Shown: positions 47,822-60,574, numbered from the stretch's first letter. The stretch: DNA of 64,000 bases from Carposina sasakii (GCA_014607495.2 CP053157.1:9734001-9798000), one strand, 5' to 3'. A program made the numbers and translations. Notes: generated by a model not told the origin, from the sequence alone.

Positions 47822-50800
47822 ATGGTTCAGGTTGTATTTTTCGCTTTTGTGTTGTTATTTGGGGAGATACATTGTTTAGATACAAACTCTACGACGACCA
47901 GTGTGAAAAAGCTACCCACCACACCAAAACCAAGTATTTTTAAAGGAGAAATTTCAAGATTATCTGCGACAGAGGAACATATAGATTCCAATAACAATAT
48001 AGATGAATCTGTTGAAAAAATCATGTCTGCCGTGTTTGATGATACATTGTCGAATGTAGAGCTAGAGGAAATAAATGAAATTACCAAGCCGAGTGAGAAT
48101 CCGACTACTCCGCAAAATGTCTCGAATTTAGTGCGTAGAAGGAGTAGTAAAAGTAAGATTATTTCTTAGTCTATTAACATTTTAAATAGGGTATCTACTG
48201 GTATTAATTTGGCCTCCGCAAAAATAGTAAGATTTGTTGGTCTAATAAACTTATACCAGTAAATAAGTAGGTACTTAATGCTGTGGACTTTATAGGGAGA
48301 GAACAATTTACTAAGGTAGAAATTTTTGAACTAATGACTGATTTTCCAAATTTTCACAATGATTGGTACCTATTAGATCCATAGTCAAAGGGTACCTATT
48401 TATTACCTGTCAGTAATTGTACGAGAATTTTCAGGGAACTAATAATTTTCAGATAAGAACAACACGAACTGGGACTACCGGTGTCAATTGCAACCGTATA
48501 TAGGAAAGTGCAATAAACACAAAACAAGGTGGGTGTAATAAATACACTGTGCCTGCGTTTTTTAATTTTAACTAGGTATCTTCTAAGCAACTAAAGTTGA
48601 TTATCACTTATTTACTATGCTGATACAGTGTTTCACTAGATACATCAGCTGCATCAAATATGTGGCTACGTGCGTTCATAAAAATATATTTCCAGATACT
48701 ACTATGATGTACAACTAGATAAATGCTTCAACTTCTCATATTCTGGTTGCAAGGGAAATAAAAATAACTTTCACAGTTTGGCCAAATGTGAACAACATTG
48801 CTTGGGTAAGATACTTAATAGATTAAAATTAAAATAAAAAGTATTTGCTGACCTTGCAAACTTCGTACCTTGTCCTAAAAATAACAAACACAAAAAAATC
48901 TGCATGATTCCACCCGAACAAACATTGCGAGTTAACTGTTGCATTTCGGAGACTCATTATTAATTACTTATTAATTTGACTTGACCGTTATTCGAAGCTT
49001 ATTTGATTGAGATAGGCACTACATTTCCCGCCCTTTGTATATCTATCTCTTTCTACCCCTATTGCTATCCCTTTCTACCACCACCACCTCTAGGCAGTGG
49101 TGATAGTCGATGTTAAGACGTTTCGCCCTTTTGTAAGTCATTGGCGTCTTGTTTCCCGCCGTGAGCAGACGTGCTTTAAGGATATTCCTTCACGTCGAGC
49201 AACATTTCAAATAAACGGACCGAATACGGACCTTTGATTTGTATAAAAGCTATCACGTAAGTAACGTGTTTCTATAAATATTTCATGTCCAATGGTTTTA
49301 AAACAACATTATTTTACAGAAGTGTAAAATCGTAAAAGTAATACTTTTTATTTTCAGTTGTTTATAAGTTGGTTTATAATTACTAAAACTGGTAAAACCT
49401 TTAACGATCGTTCGTTCGTTTTTATTTTTAATAACCTACCCTACCTTTAAAATTTTTTATTTTTTGTTGGCTTAATAATTTTAGATTTTTAGCATGGATG
49501 TCAATGAAATTAACTCACCCGAGAAAAGAGCCATGGAACCAGTTCCAGGGCCCTCTGGTCTAAATAAAAAGCAGCAGCGTCACAGGAAGGATAGTAATAG
49601 TTCATCCTCATCTAGCAGCAGCTCATCGTCGTCATCAAGTGACTCTAAATCTTCGAGTCATGAACGTAATCGCCATAAAAAGAAGGGAGGGCGTAGAAAG
49701 CGACGTTCTTATCGTAAGGTTCGTAAACTTTCAAAAGAAATACGAAACCTCCGTCAACAAATAATGAGAAAGGATGAACAAACCGTAAGTACTCCAAATG
49801 ACAACTATTCTGATAATGATGACGCTATTTCTATTTTGTCTGGCGTTAGCCAAAATCTTTACAATGATTCGTTGGAACTACCTCCTGATAGTGTCCCCCA
49901 AAAACCGTTCACATTTGATATAGAAACTAAACTTAAAGAGCCAAGCGTGCCAAAAACTTCTCCCGAACACCTGAAATTACTTAATGATTTTCAACATTTA
50001 GATAATTCTGAATGGAATGCAATAAGATATCTGGAAACGCAGAAATTGTATAATTTTAGCCCTGGTTATACAGATATTGAACTTAATGAGGAAGTAAAAC
50101 AATATGAGGCTCCTCGTCACTTGATACATGCTGACCGAGCTTTTGCTGCACTTACCATGTGTGCTGTGAAACAAAGAGAAACATTGCAGTCAACGTTGCG
50201 CGATTTGTTATTATGGGCTAGGGACTTGGATAACGTTTCTTATGACACCCTTAACGGGAAAATTAACGAGCTTTTTTCCACAGGAGATTTTCTAAAAACG
50301 TCTACAGATTTATTACAGATTATTTGTGGTCATAGAGCTGAAATCCTCCAAATGCGTAGAGATTGTGTTACTAAGCAGGTAAAGGATCCATTAGTAAAGA
50401 CTAATTTAAAAAAGGTACCACCAACAGCCACAAGTTTGTTTAGTGCTGAAAAGTTCACAACTGCGATTGAAAAGGCTGGTGGAGTTCGTAAGTGTTTCTG
50501 GCCAATTAAGAAGAATAATCGCTCTTCCTCGCAGGTTGAGTCTAAACCTAGCACCTCCTCGCAGGGGGCAGCTCGCAAAAAACCTACGCAAGGTTCCTCG
50601 CATAATTCAGGCAATAATATGCGTCACTCGCATGTTGCAAATTACCATAATATCCCTCAGCAAGGGATTTGTAATGAAAATTATCCTCCGCAAGGATATA
50701 GTCATCGCTCGGTCGCACCGAATAATCGTAATTCCTTTCGGAATCACCCATCTCGAGGAAACTCGAGAGGTCAAGGTCAGAAGTCTGGTCAAAAAAGGTC

Positions 50801-53800
50801 ATCGTCGCAATCGAGAAATGGTATTGACAATAAGCGAAAAAAGTTCTGACTCGAAAAATTTTCAAGCGGGTCGTCTCAAACAATTTATTCATATATGTGA
50901 ACAACTGAAAGCCCCAAGCTATTTACTGAAAATCTTAAAAGGGTACCGCATACCTTTTTTTCGAAAGCCACCTTTAGTTCACATAAATGCCGTAAAAAAT
51001 CATCTAGGTGTGCCGCAATCAGACGAAATGTCGGCAATAATCAACGATATGAAAGAACAAAAGATCTTAAAAAGGGCACAATCAGGATCGAGCTTCCTCT
51101 CCTCAATTTTTCTAGTCCCCAAGAGCGATGGGACGTCTCGTCCGATCTTAAATTTGAAAGCTCTAAACGCATTTATAATGACGGAAAAATTCCGACTGCT
51201 CAATGTGACTCGTATACCAGATTTTCTGCAACCACAGGATTGGCTCTGCAAGATCGACCTGTCGCAGGCCTACTTCCACCTTTCTGTAGCTCGCAGTCAC
51301 AGAAGGTTCCTTCGCCTAATTTACAGAGGGGAATTATTGGAAATGACCTGTTTACCCTTTGGCCTAAGTACGGCACCAAAAACTTTCGCGAGCTTAACAA
51401 ATTGGGTTGCTCAGATACTCAGGCAACAGAATATACGCATCGTGGTCTTCCTGGACGACTTTTTGATCAGCCATCAAGACAGGATCATTCTCGAGAATCA
51501 CGTTCGTTTGACAATAACAACCCTAGAGTCATTGGGCTGGATAGTCAATTACGACAAGTCGATTCTAGTTCCGTCAAAGTCGTTGACATATTTGGGAATA
51601 CATTGGAACCCTTGGACCAATCAAAAACAGCTTCCAGAGGAAAAGCTCCCAGCACTAGTAACCAAACTAACATCAATACTAGAAAAAGAAAGCACAAATC
51701 TAGTGGAGTTACAGAGCCTGGTACGCCTCCTCAATTTTGCCAGTTTTACTGTACCACAAGGTCGCCTGAATTATCGCAGTCTATTAAATCTATTGAACAC
51801 AATATTGAAAAAGAATCCCAAACAACAACACAAAATTCCCCCAGGTGCCTGCGAGAATCTAGAATGGTGGCTAATAAATTGCAGACGTCCATCACCTATT
51901 CATATGCCCCCACCATCTCATTACCTGACTACGGATGCATCAGATCTTGCATGTAGAGCACGATTAGACAGCCTATCACTATCTGGGCTTTGGACAAATT
52001 GCGAGCAAAACCTTCACTGCAATCAGAAAGAAATGCTCGCAATTTTAAAAGTTTTACAAGATCATTGTCAGTACCTGAGTTACAGCACTTTGTTGGTACA
52101 GTGCGACAACAGGACTGTAATAGCTTATCTGCGACGCGAAGGGGGCACCAAATCGACTCCTCTGTTAAATCTGACATACCAAGTATATCACATTCTCGAG
52201 AAATATCGAATTTATCTGAAAATTCACCATATCCCAGGGATGTACAACGGACATGCCGATCATCTGTCGAGGTTGAGGCAACCTCCAGAGTGGCATCTCC
52301 TTCCCAACAGTACTCGGAGGGTGTTCTCGAAGTGGGGAGTTCCCCTGATCGACCTGTTTGCGTCAGATCGTGCACACGTGGTGATCAATTATGTATCTCT
52401 GGACATCAACGATCAACAAGCCTTGTTCCACGACGCGTTCTCACAGAATTGGAACTATCATCTGGCATGGATCTTTCCTCCACCTTTCCTCATTCCTAGG
52501 GTATTGAGCCATCTAAACCAATGCAAGGGAATTTACCTGATAGTGCTACCTCGATGGAATCGAGTGTTCTGGAGAGCAGATGTGAAAGCACGAGCTTTAG
52601 CCCCTCCGTTCACCCTTCGGAACTTGGAGAAAACCCTAATCGATGTATCGACAGGCCTTCCACCTCCAAACGTGCAGAATATGACTCTGGAAGTGTGGAA
52701 ATGTGGGGGTGGCAAAGCAATTTAAAAGATTGGAGTAGTGAACAGATCAATCTTCTTCAAAAATCTTGGAGATCATCAACTCAAAAAACTTATAATTGTG
52801 TCTGGAAAAAATGGCTTATATGGTCTAGAAAACATAATATAGATCCATGTATACCCGATGGAAGTGACCTGGCGAGGTACTTAGCAGACTTACATTTAAG
52901 CCAGAAACTATCTTACAATACTGTTTTAGTACACAAATCTGCAATTTCCACTCTTTGCAACGTAGAAAGTTCGGGTGCTTTAAGTTCACATCCCTTGGTG
53001 AAACATGTACTGAAATCTATATTATTGCAAAAATCTAGCTGTCAAAAACCACCAGTTTGGAATATAGATATTTTAGCTTCATATATAGAAAAGTATAATG
53101 TGGACATCAACAATACTTTCCAGACCCAACGTCATACAGCAGTTCTTTTATTGCTATGTTCGGGCCGAAGAATTCACGATTTAACCTTGCTTAGTGTAGA
53201 TTCTAGTCATTGTCTTCTATCAGACGAATGCGTAGTTTTTTGGCCAGTCTTCGGATCGAAAACAGACTCCGGAGACTATAGACAATCGGGTTGGAGGTTA
53301 AGTGCAAATTCAGGATGTCGTAACCTGGATCCTGTTTTCTGGATAAAACATACAATCAATTTGCTAAAAAAGTTTCGTGTTTCCAATAATTTTAGTGCAT
53401 TGTTTATCAATACAAAAGGTGAACCAAAACCTGCATCTAGGACAATTATAGCAGGTTGGATAAAAACGATTTTGAAAGATGCTGGTATCACAGCAACTCC
53501 TGGAAGCATAAGATCCGCTGTTGCGTCAAAGAATTGGATAGACAACTATCCTTTGGAAGACATTTTATTGAGAGGTAATTGGCGTTCCAAAAACACCTTT
53601 TGTAAATTTTATAAACGTGAAGTCTTGCCTACATCTGTCACCCCTTCCGTGACATCGTTATTTAGCGTGGTTGATTAAATCTTATATAAGATAAATCATT
53701 GTTTTATACTTGTGTATGAGTATCAATTGTAATTATTTATTTTTATTTATTTTTTCTTCGATGTATGCAATAAGATTGAAGTATACATTATTTATTTGGT

Positions 53801-56800
53801 AAGACAATAAATGTCAATTTTCCTTTTATCTATTACAGTATTAATATGATTAACTAGGTAAAAGTATAGATCCAAGTATGTACCTTAAGCATTGCCTAAA
53901 AATATAACCAAATAAAAAATAATAAAAAATGAAAATACTTTTATTTACAGTTGTTGTAGATTTAAACATACCTTTCAGTGTTTACTAATAATGATTGTTT
54001 ACATACATCATACAATCTTGGAAATAATCACATAGGGCGTCTTTTAATTCACCACTACCACCAGGCGATAACAAACATATCTCAATCAAATAAGCTTCGA
54101 ATAACGGTCAAGTCAAATTAATAGTAGCGTTTTACCTACCAATAAAACGCATATTAATTTACTTACCTTATTCGAAGCTTATGAACAAGCTCTGCCTGGT
54201 AGATTTTCGACTCAATGACTTACAAAAGGGCGAAACGTCTTAACATCGACTATCACCACTGCCTAGAGGTGGTGGTGGTAGAAAGGGATAGCAATAGGGG
54301 TAGAAAGAGATAGATATACAAAAGGCGGGAAATGTAGTGCCTATCTCAATCAAATAAGCTTCGAATAAGGTAAGTAAATTAATATGCGTTTTATTGGTAG
54401 GTAAAACGCTACTATTTATAAAGATATCGGTAGGTAGACCAAAAAACAATACTAAATCATTTATTAAAATGACATGAAAAATTTAATAAACTGTGCTTAC
54501 AAGTTGACTTTTATATCCAGGGGCCGCGTACATGAACATTGGAAAGTTAAATAGTTCATCCTACTGTCCTTTGCAAGCTAGCCCTGGCTTATGTTTCGCT
54601 GCTGTAGCAATGTGAGTACTGATTATTTAAATAATTGATAATTATTTATCTTCAATATCTAAATACTGGCTAACTGCAATTTCAGGTATTATTACGACAT
54701 TAATCTATCAAACTGTACACAGTTTACCTATGGAGGGTGTAACGGTAACCAGAATAATTTTAAAACGCATGAAGAATGCTACAATGTTTGTCACGATTAT
54801 AATGTGAAACCTGTGAAATCTAAAGCTATAGCTACTGATACCACTCGTGCAACTGTGAAAACTACTACCACCAAAGTGTCAGCCAAAACAGAAACTACCA
54901 CAAAGTAAGAACAATTTTAGTAGGTATTTTAATATCTTAATTTTGTAATTAATGAAGATACAACCCTATGACCCGCAGTGGGAAACACTACAGGGAGGCA
55001 ATTCTGCAATTTTTTTTGAGCCGAAACGCAACCACTAACGTAATTCGGTGCGAAGCAATATTTACTTATGCAATGGTCGCGAGTATGACAGAATAAAATA
55101 AAATATCTGTCTCTTGCAGAAATATGTCTAATTATGTCACGGTAAAGTAATGATTGCTTTGTTCTGAGCGTCTACAACAGTTCGGTTTCAGCTTCGTTCC
55201 AACTCGAGGCTTTTCGAGAATTGGCCCCCTGTTCAGAAAAAAGCATTTTCTAATCTTTTAGTCCAGTGAATAGCGTCTAAAATAGGGGGTTACCTTACAA
55301 TGGATTTTTTATATGTTGTCTAGCGCCACCATATTAAAAAAACCGGCAGTCTTCTTAGACTTTTGCTTGTATTTTTGTTAAGGTACTTAGATTTTAGCCT
55401 TATGAAGATGTTATTACAAATTTACTAGAACGTGGAATACGATTAGTGAAACAAATAGTAGAAATAAAAATTTTAAAATTATTTTCAGTTTTTTTTTGCT
55501 ATTTTCATAATTGCACACTTTTTACGCTCTCTAGCACTAGCAGATGCTAGCGATTTTGAGATTTAAGTAACATAAGAATCCTTTTACACATTTTTGAGTT
55601 TGTAGGTCTTCATTTCGAGCAATTGGGCAAAAATCATCCGGAGAGTTTGATATAACCGCAGAAATTGATAGAGCTGAAGAGAACCAAAAGTCAGCTGAGA
55701 GTAATAAGGTAGTCAAGAATGACACAGCTGATACTACAGTTGAAGAAAATGACACATCTGAAAAGGATACTACCGTTATAAAATATACACTTTTAAGTCA
55801 TGCTAAATCTCTCAAACATATTACACCTGCAAATAATAATAAAGCTCAGATTACTGTAAAAAGAACTTCGGTTTTAGATAAAGAGATAACTATAAAGCAT
55901 ATAACACCTAAGATTAATCTAACAACTGTGGATAATGTTGAAGAACTAAAGCCTGATACATCTATAGAATATAACAACACTGAAAAAATTGAATCAGATA
56001 TAGGCAATATAGCATTTGTAGAAAAACTTTCAAGTAATGATTCCGATGCCTATTCATCTATGGAGAATGATACAGCTAAAAATAATGAAACTATTGTTAA
56101 GAACGATACATCTACAGATAACCCGATAGCTAAAGTAAATGAAACTACCGATGGATCTAGAGTTATTGTAGATTTTTCTGATAAGTCAGATTCAAATAGT
56201 ATTGAAGAACTGAAAGCAAAAGTGCAGGACGAAAATCTCGAGAGAAGAAGCACGTACAGTAAGTACTATCAGCCAGTAGCTTTAAAATACTTTTGACGAA
56301 ATAACTCGCTAAAGCATAGTTCTTGGTGTATTGAAGATAATACTGGGTGTTTGTGACAGCCAGGCAAATATTGATACCATAACTTCAGACCATCATTCTC
56401 AGGCGGAAAACACTGAAAATTTTCGCAGGAAAATAAAAAAAAAATCAGGAAAAAAATTGTTTAGTTCGTTTAATTAAGTCTTAGACTTTAAAATAAAATT
56501 TTAACCAAAATATGATTTTTAAAAAAAGTTGCCCTCAAAAAAGTTCAAATAACTGATCAATCCTAATGGAGAGTCACCACAAGTGATCCAAAAAACAGCA
56601 ATGTGTCACACAATAACCAATAAGCCCATGAAATTAGTCACATGATCGCCTGGTACAATTGGCGCAGAGAGCCAGAGAGGAGAGATTATCAAATCAAAAA
56701 TACATTTCCTGCGAGTAATAATACTGTCGTATAACTCAACACAATGGTACCTGTTCAGCATTTCAGTATTTGCCTGGTTGTCACCCACACCCTGTATAAC

Positions 56801-58439
56801 TTAGAAGATAATTATTAAATTAATTATTTCAGAAGATAATAAAACCGATTGGGACTACTGGTGTCAAATGCAACCAAAGAGCGGAAAATGTCATCAACAT
56901 GAGATGAGGTATGTTAAGTAAGCCTACTTGTAGTCACAATTTTTTTTACTACATGTAATATAATTGATACTAGTGGACGCCCACGATTCCGTCCGCGTGG
57001 ACTACAGAAAAAGCAAAATGTCGAAATTATCCGGGAAAAAAAATCCCGGGATAAAAAGTAGCCTATATGTTAAGTAAGTAAGATGGTTATAGAGGAAGAG
57101 GTAGACATGAGAATAACGAGATGACGGATAATAGGGATAAATGAAAGAAGAGTACATATTGCACCGACCCCAAATGATTGGGAACAGGGCAGGAAGAAGG
57201 ACTGTAATTATATGTTGCTTATATTGTAGACGTAAAGTTTCCAAGCCTAGTTATTTCTCTCTTTTGTCATGTGGCCTATTTAATCATTTGCTGGCATATA
57301 AATCTGACAATATTTTGCCTTCTAAACTTCGTACATGGCTTAACGCAATATATATTTGCCCTTTAGTAAAATTTTACTTTAGTAAGCTCGAGTTTTGGGA
57401 GGAAGTCGGTTTTTCGTTTATAAAAAAATATTATTATATGTATAGATTGAATTTAAGCCTGCGTCAAATGAATGGAATTGGAGCAAAAAAATGGAACATT
57501 CTATTGAAAAAAAAATAGTCAATTAAAAAAAAAACACATTTTAGGTTTTTCCAACGAGAAAATCGATAACACAAGAGTATAGCTATAATATTAAAAGTAA
57601 AATGTGTTTATTATTCCAGATACTACTACGATATCCAGTTAGATAAATGTATGAAATTTACTTACTCCGGCTGCAAAGGCAACAAAAATAATTTTGAGAC
57701 CAAATCGGAATGTGAAAACCATTGCTTAGGTATAAAATGATATCTTGTAATTAAAATAGCATAATACAGTAATGAGGAATATATAACGATTCTTTATTGC
57801 TAGATTTTTTTACTAAAATTACCAGAATGCCTTTATCCTCACCTATCTACAACTTTTAAAATATTATTTGCTATTGTTATGATATTGAAGATACGTTTTT
57901 TCAGTGGTTTATCAAAATGTTTTTTTTTTTTTTTTTAAGTTCAGGTATTTCTCATATTTCGAATATAACTATTGGGTCTGCGAAACAGGTAGTAACAGAT
58001 AATGTAGGATTAGAAATATTTATTTAGATTCCTAAATAGACTTCACTTTTAACGGTAGCAAATCCGTTTTCAGGTGCGGCATATATTGACCTTGGAACTT
58101 TAAAAAGTCATTACTATTGTGCCTTACAAGTTAGCCCCGGTTCGTGTTTAGGCATGGTACCAATGTAAGTTATGTGTTTAAACGTTGACTAGTAATTAAC
58201 AAAAAAAATGTTATGGTGAAGGCATAAAAATAACAAATGTAGATATTTATTTATCTATTTTCAGGTATTATTACGACATTAACCAATCTGGGTGTAAAAG
58301 CTTTACATACGGAGGCTGTAACGGTAATCAGAATAATTTCAAATCAGCGGAAGAATGCAACAATTACTGTCACGATTATAACCGACACAAAACACACAAA
58401 ATTACGACAGAAAAACCAGTTACTTCCATATATACATAA
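47822..58439 (+). CDS. Secreted four-domain Kunitz/BPTI inhibitor
   Basis: Probable extracellular protease inhibitor. Exons 47822-48152, 48453-48528, 48696-48805, 54521-54611, 54686-54904, 55606-56258, 56833-56908, 57620-57729, 58074-58164 and 58265-58439 join in phase to about 643 residues. Exon 1 has a signal peptide ([18 protein letters not shown]) and a Ser/Thr-rich spacer. Domains A-D each carry six cysteines and are split over two exons. A (WDYRCQLQP...) and C (WDYWCQMQP...) are alike, as are B ([11 protein letters not shown]) and D ([12 protein letters not shown]), so an A-B unit was duplicated to C-D. The P1 residues are Asn, Phe, His and Leu: B and D suit chymotrypsin- or elastase-like targets, while A and C may not inhibit. 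Exon 55606-56258 is a 217-codon acidic linker with many Asn-X-Thr sites. A DIRS element fills the intron after exon 3. Confidence 0.88.
48988..49143 (+). repeat. DIRS left inverted terminal repeat
   Basis: Runs from TTATTCGAAGCTTATTTGAT to TTTTGTAAGTCATTG and matches the right repeat in reverse over its full length. Confidence 0.95.
49494..50849 (+). CDS. DIRS ORF1, Gag-like protein
   Basis: 451 residues. A short acidic start (EPVPGPSG) precedes a run of 14 serines and a basic Arg/Lys patch, then a moderately conserved central region (about residues 120-300), and a Gln/Asn/Ser/Arg-rich basic tail. This layout fits the putative nucleocapsid protein of DIRS elements. No CCHC zinc knuckle is seen. 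The end overlaps ORF2 by 407 bases in another frame. Confidence 0.8.
   Translation: MDVNEINSPEKRAMEPVPGPSGLNKKQQRHRKDSNSSSSSSSSSSSSSSDSKSSSHERNRHKKKGGRRKRRSYRKVRKLSKEIRNLRQQIMRKDEQTVSTPNDNYSDNDDAISILSGVSQNLYNDSLELPPDSVPQKPFTFDIETKLKEPSVPKTSPEHLKLLNDFQHLDNSEWNAIRYLETQKLYNFSPGYTDIELNEEVKQYEAPRHLIHADRAFAALTMCAVKQRETLQSTLRDLLLWARDLDNVSYDTLNGKINELFSTGDFLKTSTDLLQIICGHRAEILQMRRDCVTKQVKDPLVKTNLKKVPPTATSLFSAEKFTTAIEKAGGVRKCFWPIKKNNRSSSQVESKPSTSSQGAARKKPTQGSSHNSGNNMRHSHVANYHNIPQQGICNENYPPQGYSHRSVAPNNRNSFRNHPSRGNSRGQGQKSGQKRSSSQSRNGIDNKRKKF
50443..52725 (+). CDS. DIRS ORF2, reverse transcriptase, RNase H and methyltransferase-like domain
   Basis: The open frame is 760 codons, but conserved sequence begins only near 50870, so the region overlapping ORF1 may not be translated this way; the true start or frameshift is unknown. 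RT motifs: [43 protein letters not shown] and the catalytic VVFLDDFLI. RNase [25 protein letters not shown] and NGHADHLSR supply the four acidic residues. The C-terminal part ([34 protein letters not shown]) is the methyltransferase-like region found after RNase H in DIRS elements. No stop codon breaks it. Confidence 0.92.
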   Translation: MLKSSQLRLKRLVEFVSVSGQLRRIIALPRRLSLNLAPPRRGQLAKNLRKVPRIIQAIICVTRMLQITIISLSKGFVMKIILRKDIVIARSHRIIVIPFGITHLEETREVKVRSLVKKGHRRNREMVLTISEKSSDSKNFQAGRLKQFIHICEQLKAPSYLLKILKGYRIPFFRKPPLVHINAVKNHLGVPQSDEMSAIINDMKEQKILKRAQSGSSFLSSIFLVPKSDGTSRPILNLKALNAFIMTEKFRLLNVTRIPDFLQPQDWLCKIDLSQAYFHLSVARSHRRFLRLIYRGELLEMTCLPFGLSTAPKTFASLTNWVAQILRQQNIRIVVFLDDFLISHQDRIILENHVRLTITTLESLGWIVNYDKSILVPSKSLTYLGIHWNPWTNQKQLPEEKLPALVTKLTSILEKESTNLVELQSLVRLLNFASFTVPQGRLNYRSLLNLLNTILKKNPKQQHKIPPGACENLEWWLINCRRPSPIHMPPPSHYLTTDASDLACRARLDSLSLSGLWTNCEQNLHCNQKEMLAILKVLQDHCQYLSYSTLLVQCDNRTVIAYLRREGGTKSTPLLNLTYQVYHILEKYRIYLKIHHIPGMYNGHADHLSRLRQPPEWHLLPNSTRRVFSKWGVPLIDLFASDRAHVVINYVSLDINDQQALFHDAFSQNWNYHLAWIFPPPFLIPRVLSHLNQCKGIYLIVLPRWNRVFWRADVKARALAPPFTLRNLEKTLIDVSTGLPPPNVQNMTLEVWKCGGGKAI
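52521..53678 (+). CDS. DIRS ORF3, tyrosine recombinase
   Basis: Integrates the circular DNA copy by site-specific recombination. 385 codons overlapping ORF2 by 205 bases in another frame. The N-terminal SAM-like core-binding part ([32 protein letters not shown]) is followed by the catalytic part: [16 protein letters not shown] (first Arg), [12 protein letters not shown] (second Arg), [14 protein letters not shown] (nucleophilic Tyr). The His of the HxxR motif appears replaced by Gly/Ser, which is not rare in this group. The first ~75 residues lie in the ORF2 overlap and may not belong to the mature protein. Confidence 0.9.
   Translation: MQGNLPDSATSMESSVLESRCESTSFSPSVHPSELGENPNRCIDRPSTSKRAEYDSGSVEMWGWQSNLKDWSSEQINLLQKSWRSSTQKTYNCVWKKWLIWSRKHNIDPCIPDGSDLARYLADLHLSQKLSYNTVLVHKSAISTLCNVESSGALSSHPLVKHVLKSILLQKSSCQKPPVWNIDILASYIEKYNVDINNTFQTQRHTAVLLLLCSGRRIHDLTLLSVDSSHCLLSDECVVFWPVFGSKTDSGDYRQSGWRLSANSGCRNLDPVFWIKHTINLLKKFRVSNNFSALFINTKGEPKPASRTIIAGWIKTILKDAGITATPGSIRSAVASKNWIDNYPLEDILLRGNWRSKNTFCKFYKREVLPTSVTPSVTSLFSVVD
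54079..54189. repeat. DIRS internal complementary region
   Basis: 54079-54120 is the reverse complement of the left end and 54121-54189 that of the right end, so the two termini are joined head to tail inside the element. In DIRS replication this region is thought to template completion of the ends and circularisation. Confidence 0.9.
54213..54370 (-). repeat. DIRS right inverted terminal repeat
   Basis: Reverse complement of 48988-49143 with one visible base difference in the CCC(T/C)TTTGTATATC block. Confidence 0.95.
56973..57080 (-). repeat. Dispersed repeat family A, reversed 3' part
   Basis: Reverse complement of the TATCCCGGG / TCCGCGTGGAC end of family A, in a Kunitz-gene intron. Confidence 0.7.
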
Positions 58440-59365
58440 GAAAAATGTAATCTACAAGTTAGATTACAGAAGAATAAAAGAAAATACATAATTTAGAATA
58501 GTAAATAATCTTATTTTTTTTTTTTTTTATTTTTTTTTTATTTTGGAATAAATGAGTAATTGAGTTTGTATATTATTCTGAGTTTGTACTATTTTGATAG
58601 TGCCAATAACGGTAATAACAATTATAATGCAAAGTAAAGTATGAGTTTAATTCTTAATTTTACAAAAATATTTTTCTCTGTTCTTACTTACTTACTCTAG
58701 GCTAGTCCATAGTAACCTATTATCTACAGGATACAAGTAATGAAGAGGTCCATGTTACTCTATTTAATTATACATTATGGGCCCATTAGACTCGGGAGAT
58801 CTCTGATTAGGCCCAAACAGAGATCCTTGGGGCATTCGTTCATTTGTTTTTAGTATGTCTTATTACTCGTACTTACGAAACTAAAGAGGCTATTCCACTG
58901 GAAAATGTGAGCCTAATGAATTTCTCGCAACCAAAAGACGATTTAGCGAATTTATTAACAATGAGCAACTTCAGAGATTTTTTATACTTAGTTGGATTAT
59001 AGTTTATTAAATGAAGAAATTTTGGTTTAAAGTATTATGCTGTAAACATAGGTTCTTACTTAGGTATTTAAAGGCTTTAAATTGGTTCTAGTTATAAATG
59101 TAAATTATCTGCTTTCAACCCCATTCGTGATTGCTAGCTAGCTCTACCCTACTCTCAAGAGACTGAAACAAATTAATGAAATCTCACTTTAAGTCAGTGG
59201 ACGATTATCCTAACCGTGGGGCCCCAGACACAAGCAAATTAAATTGTGGGTAATATTCACTTATTACCGACGATTGAATCAGAACCTAAGTGTGTACACC
59301 TATTATGTTTTATGAACAATCTTTAACATGACTTTAAGAAAAAAGAAACTAAGTACCATACCATA
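58440..59365 (+). other. 3' flank of the four-domain Kunitz gene
   Basis: AATAAA at 58473-58478, 34 bp after the stop codon, is a good poly(A) signal candidate. Downstream sequence is AT-rich with T-runs; no gene was seen. Confidence 0.5.
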
Positions 59366-59835
59366 TAATCACGCATTTATCCCTTACGGGGTAGGCAGAG
59401 CACCAAGGGCCGATAAAACTACATGGTGCCACTTCTGACCAATTTTGAGGGTATAGTTGAGATGTACAAGTTCGGTTATTAGCAGTGGTCGGAGTAGGTA
59501 TATTGAATTAAGGTCATTGACATCAAACGTATATGTTAATATGGATACGCCTCCGAGTTTCCGGATTATTATGATAAAAATAAAATAAAAATACCGAAAC
59601 TTCGAAATTATTACATGAAACTAGTTAAAAATGTTTCAATACTCTCAACGCTATGCTGCTAGTTTTTGGAAACTCCGATACATTCAGGAAAAAATGCAGG
59701 TCTATGTTATGATATCATGACGCAAGTATGTAAAATCAATATACCTACTCCGACCACTGGTTATTAGTGACAGGTGATCAGCCCATCGCCTACAAAACAC
59801 CAAGACCCTCTTGTCCCTCTACTGACTTGTACAGT
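59366..59835 (+). repeat. Dispersed repeat family F with nested MITE
   Basis: 59366-59482 and 59760-59835 together match 7247-7401 in reverse; they are separated by a 277-bp MITE. Confidence 0.75.
59483..59759. mobile_element. hAT-like MITE with 8-bp target duplication
   Basis: Ends CAGTGGTCGGAGTAGGTATA and its reverse complement, flanked by GTTATTAG at 59475-59482 and 59760-59767. The 8-bp duplication and CAGTGG ends fit the hAT superfamily. Confidence 0.85.
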
Positions 59836-60574
59836 ATGCTAAGTACTAAGTTTTAAATAAAGTAAGAGGTATGAAGCAAGATAATAAGATAATACGACGG
59901 AGGAAGATAAAGGGTATCTTTATATTAGAAAACAATGGTTATTTACAGTATCTATAAATATAAGAGTAGGTAAATAGCCTTTCACGTGTAGGCACAAAAA
60001 TGAGAAAAGTGATATTCTGATTGGGGTATAAAAAAAACCAAAACAGTTAGTACTTAATTCCAGAATAACAAAATCACAAGTTTGCAACATCTAAATATAG
60101 GTATAACTTTATATTTATATAGCTACAAGCTGCAAGTATTGCAACTGAAGTTTTAGCAAAAAGTCTGTAATCCTCGGCAATCACCCGTCCGCCGGCTTCG
60201 GCTGCGACGGAGAAAAATGCGCTAATTAATACAGCAGGATTAATTAACAGGCAGCGCGACTAGGACTCAGATATACTGTTTAAAATATACTCTGGATTAA
60301 AGTTCTGCTTTCAAATTGGTTGGTATTTTTACCATATTCTCGCTAAGGCACCGGCAATTGCATCTGCAAGGCAAATCTAGTGCTTCGCTTATGTTTCAAG
60401 CCCGTTCAGTATGTGTTTTTATTAGTTTGTATTAATTTCTATCAGACGCCATAAAGTATTTATGTAAATTTTTATATGAAACAATATAATTATCATAATT
60501 ATGTGATCGACACATAACCGATAATGAATGAAACAAAAAAAGAAGAAATCATCAAGAAAGAAATCCCTAAAAAT

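Larger units (their letters stand above)
48969..54416 (+). mobile_element. DIRS-type tyrosine-recombinase retrotransposon, apparently intact
   Basis: About 5.45 kb with three overlapping open frames (Gag-like, RT/RNase H, tyrosine recombinase). The inverted terminal repeats (48988-49143 and 54213-54370) differ at about one position. Beyond them the left end has about 19 and the right end about 46 extra bases, and an internal complementary region near 54079-54189 contains the reverse complement of both extensions side by side, the hallmark of DIRS-1-like elements. Insertion is in the intron between Kunitz exons 48696-48805 and 54521-54611. DIRS elements integrate by recombinase and make no target duplication; none is seen. 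Confidence 0.92.

Noticed and set aside
57141..57518. 125-codon frame in a Kunitz intron as a coding exon
   Set aside because: No motif, ends in a poly-Lys A-run, and skipping it gives a perfect 57620 exon junction.
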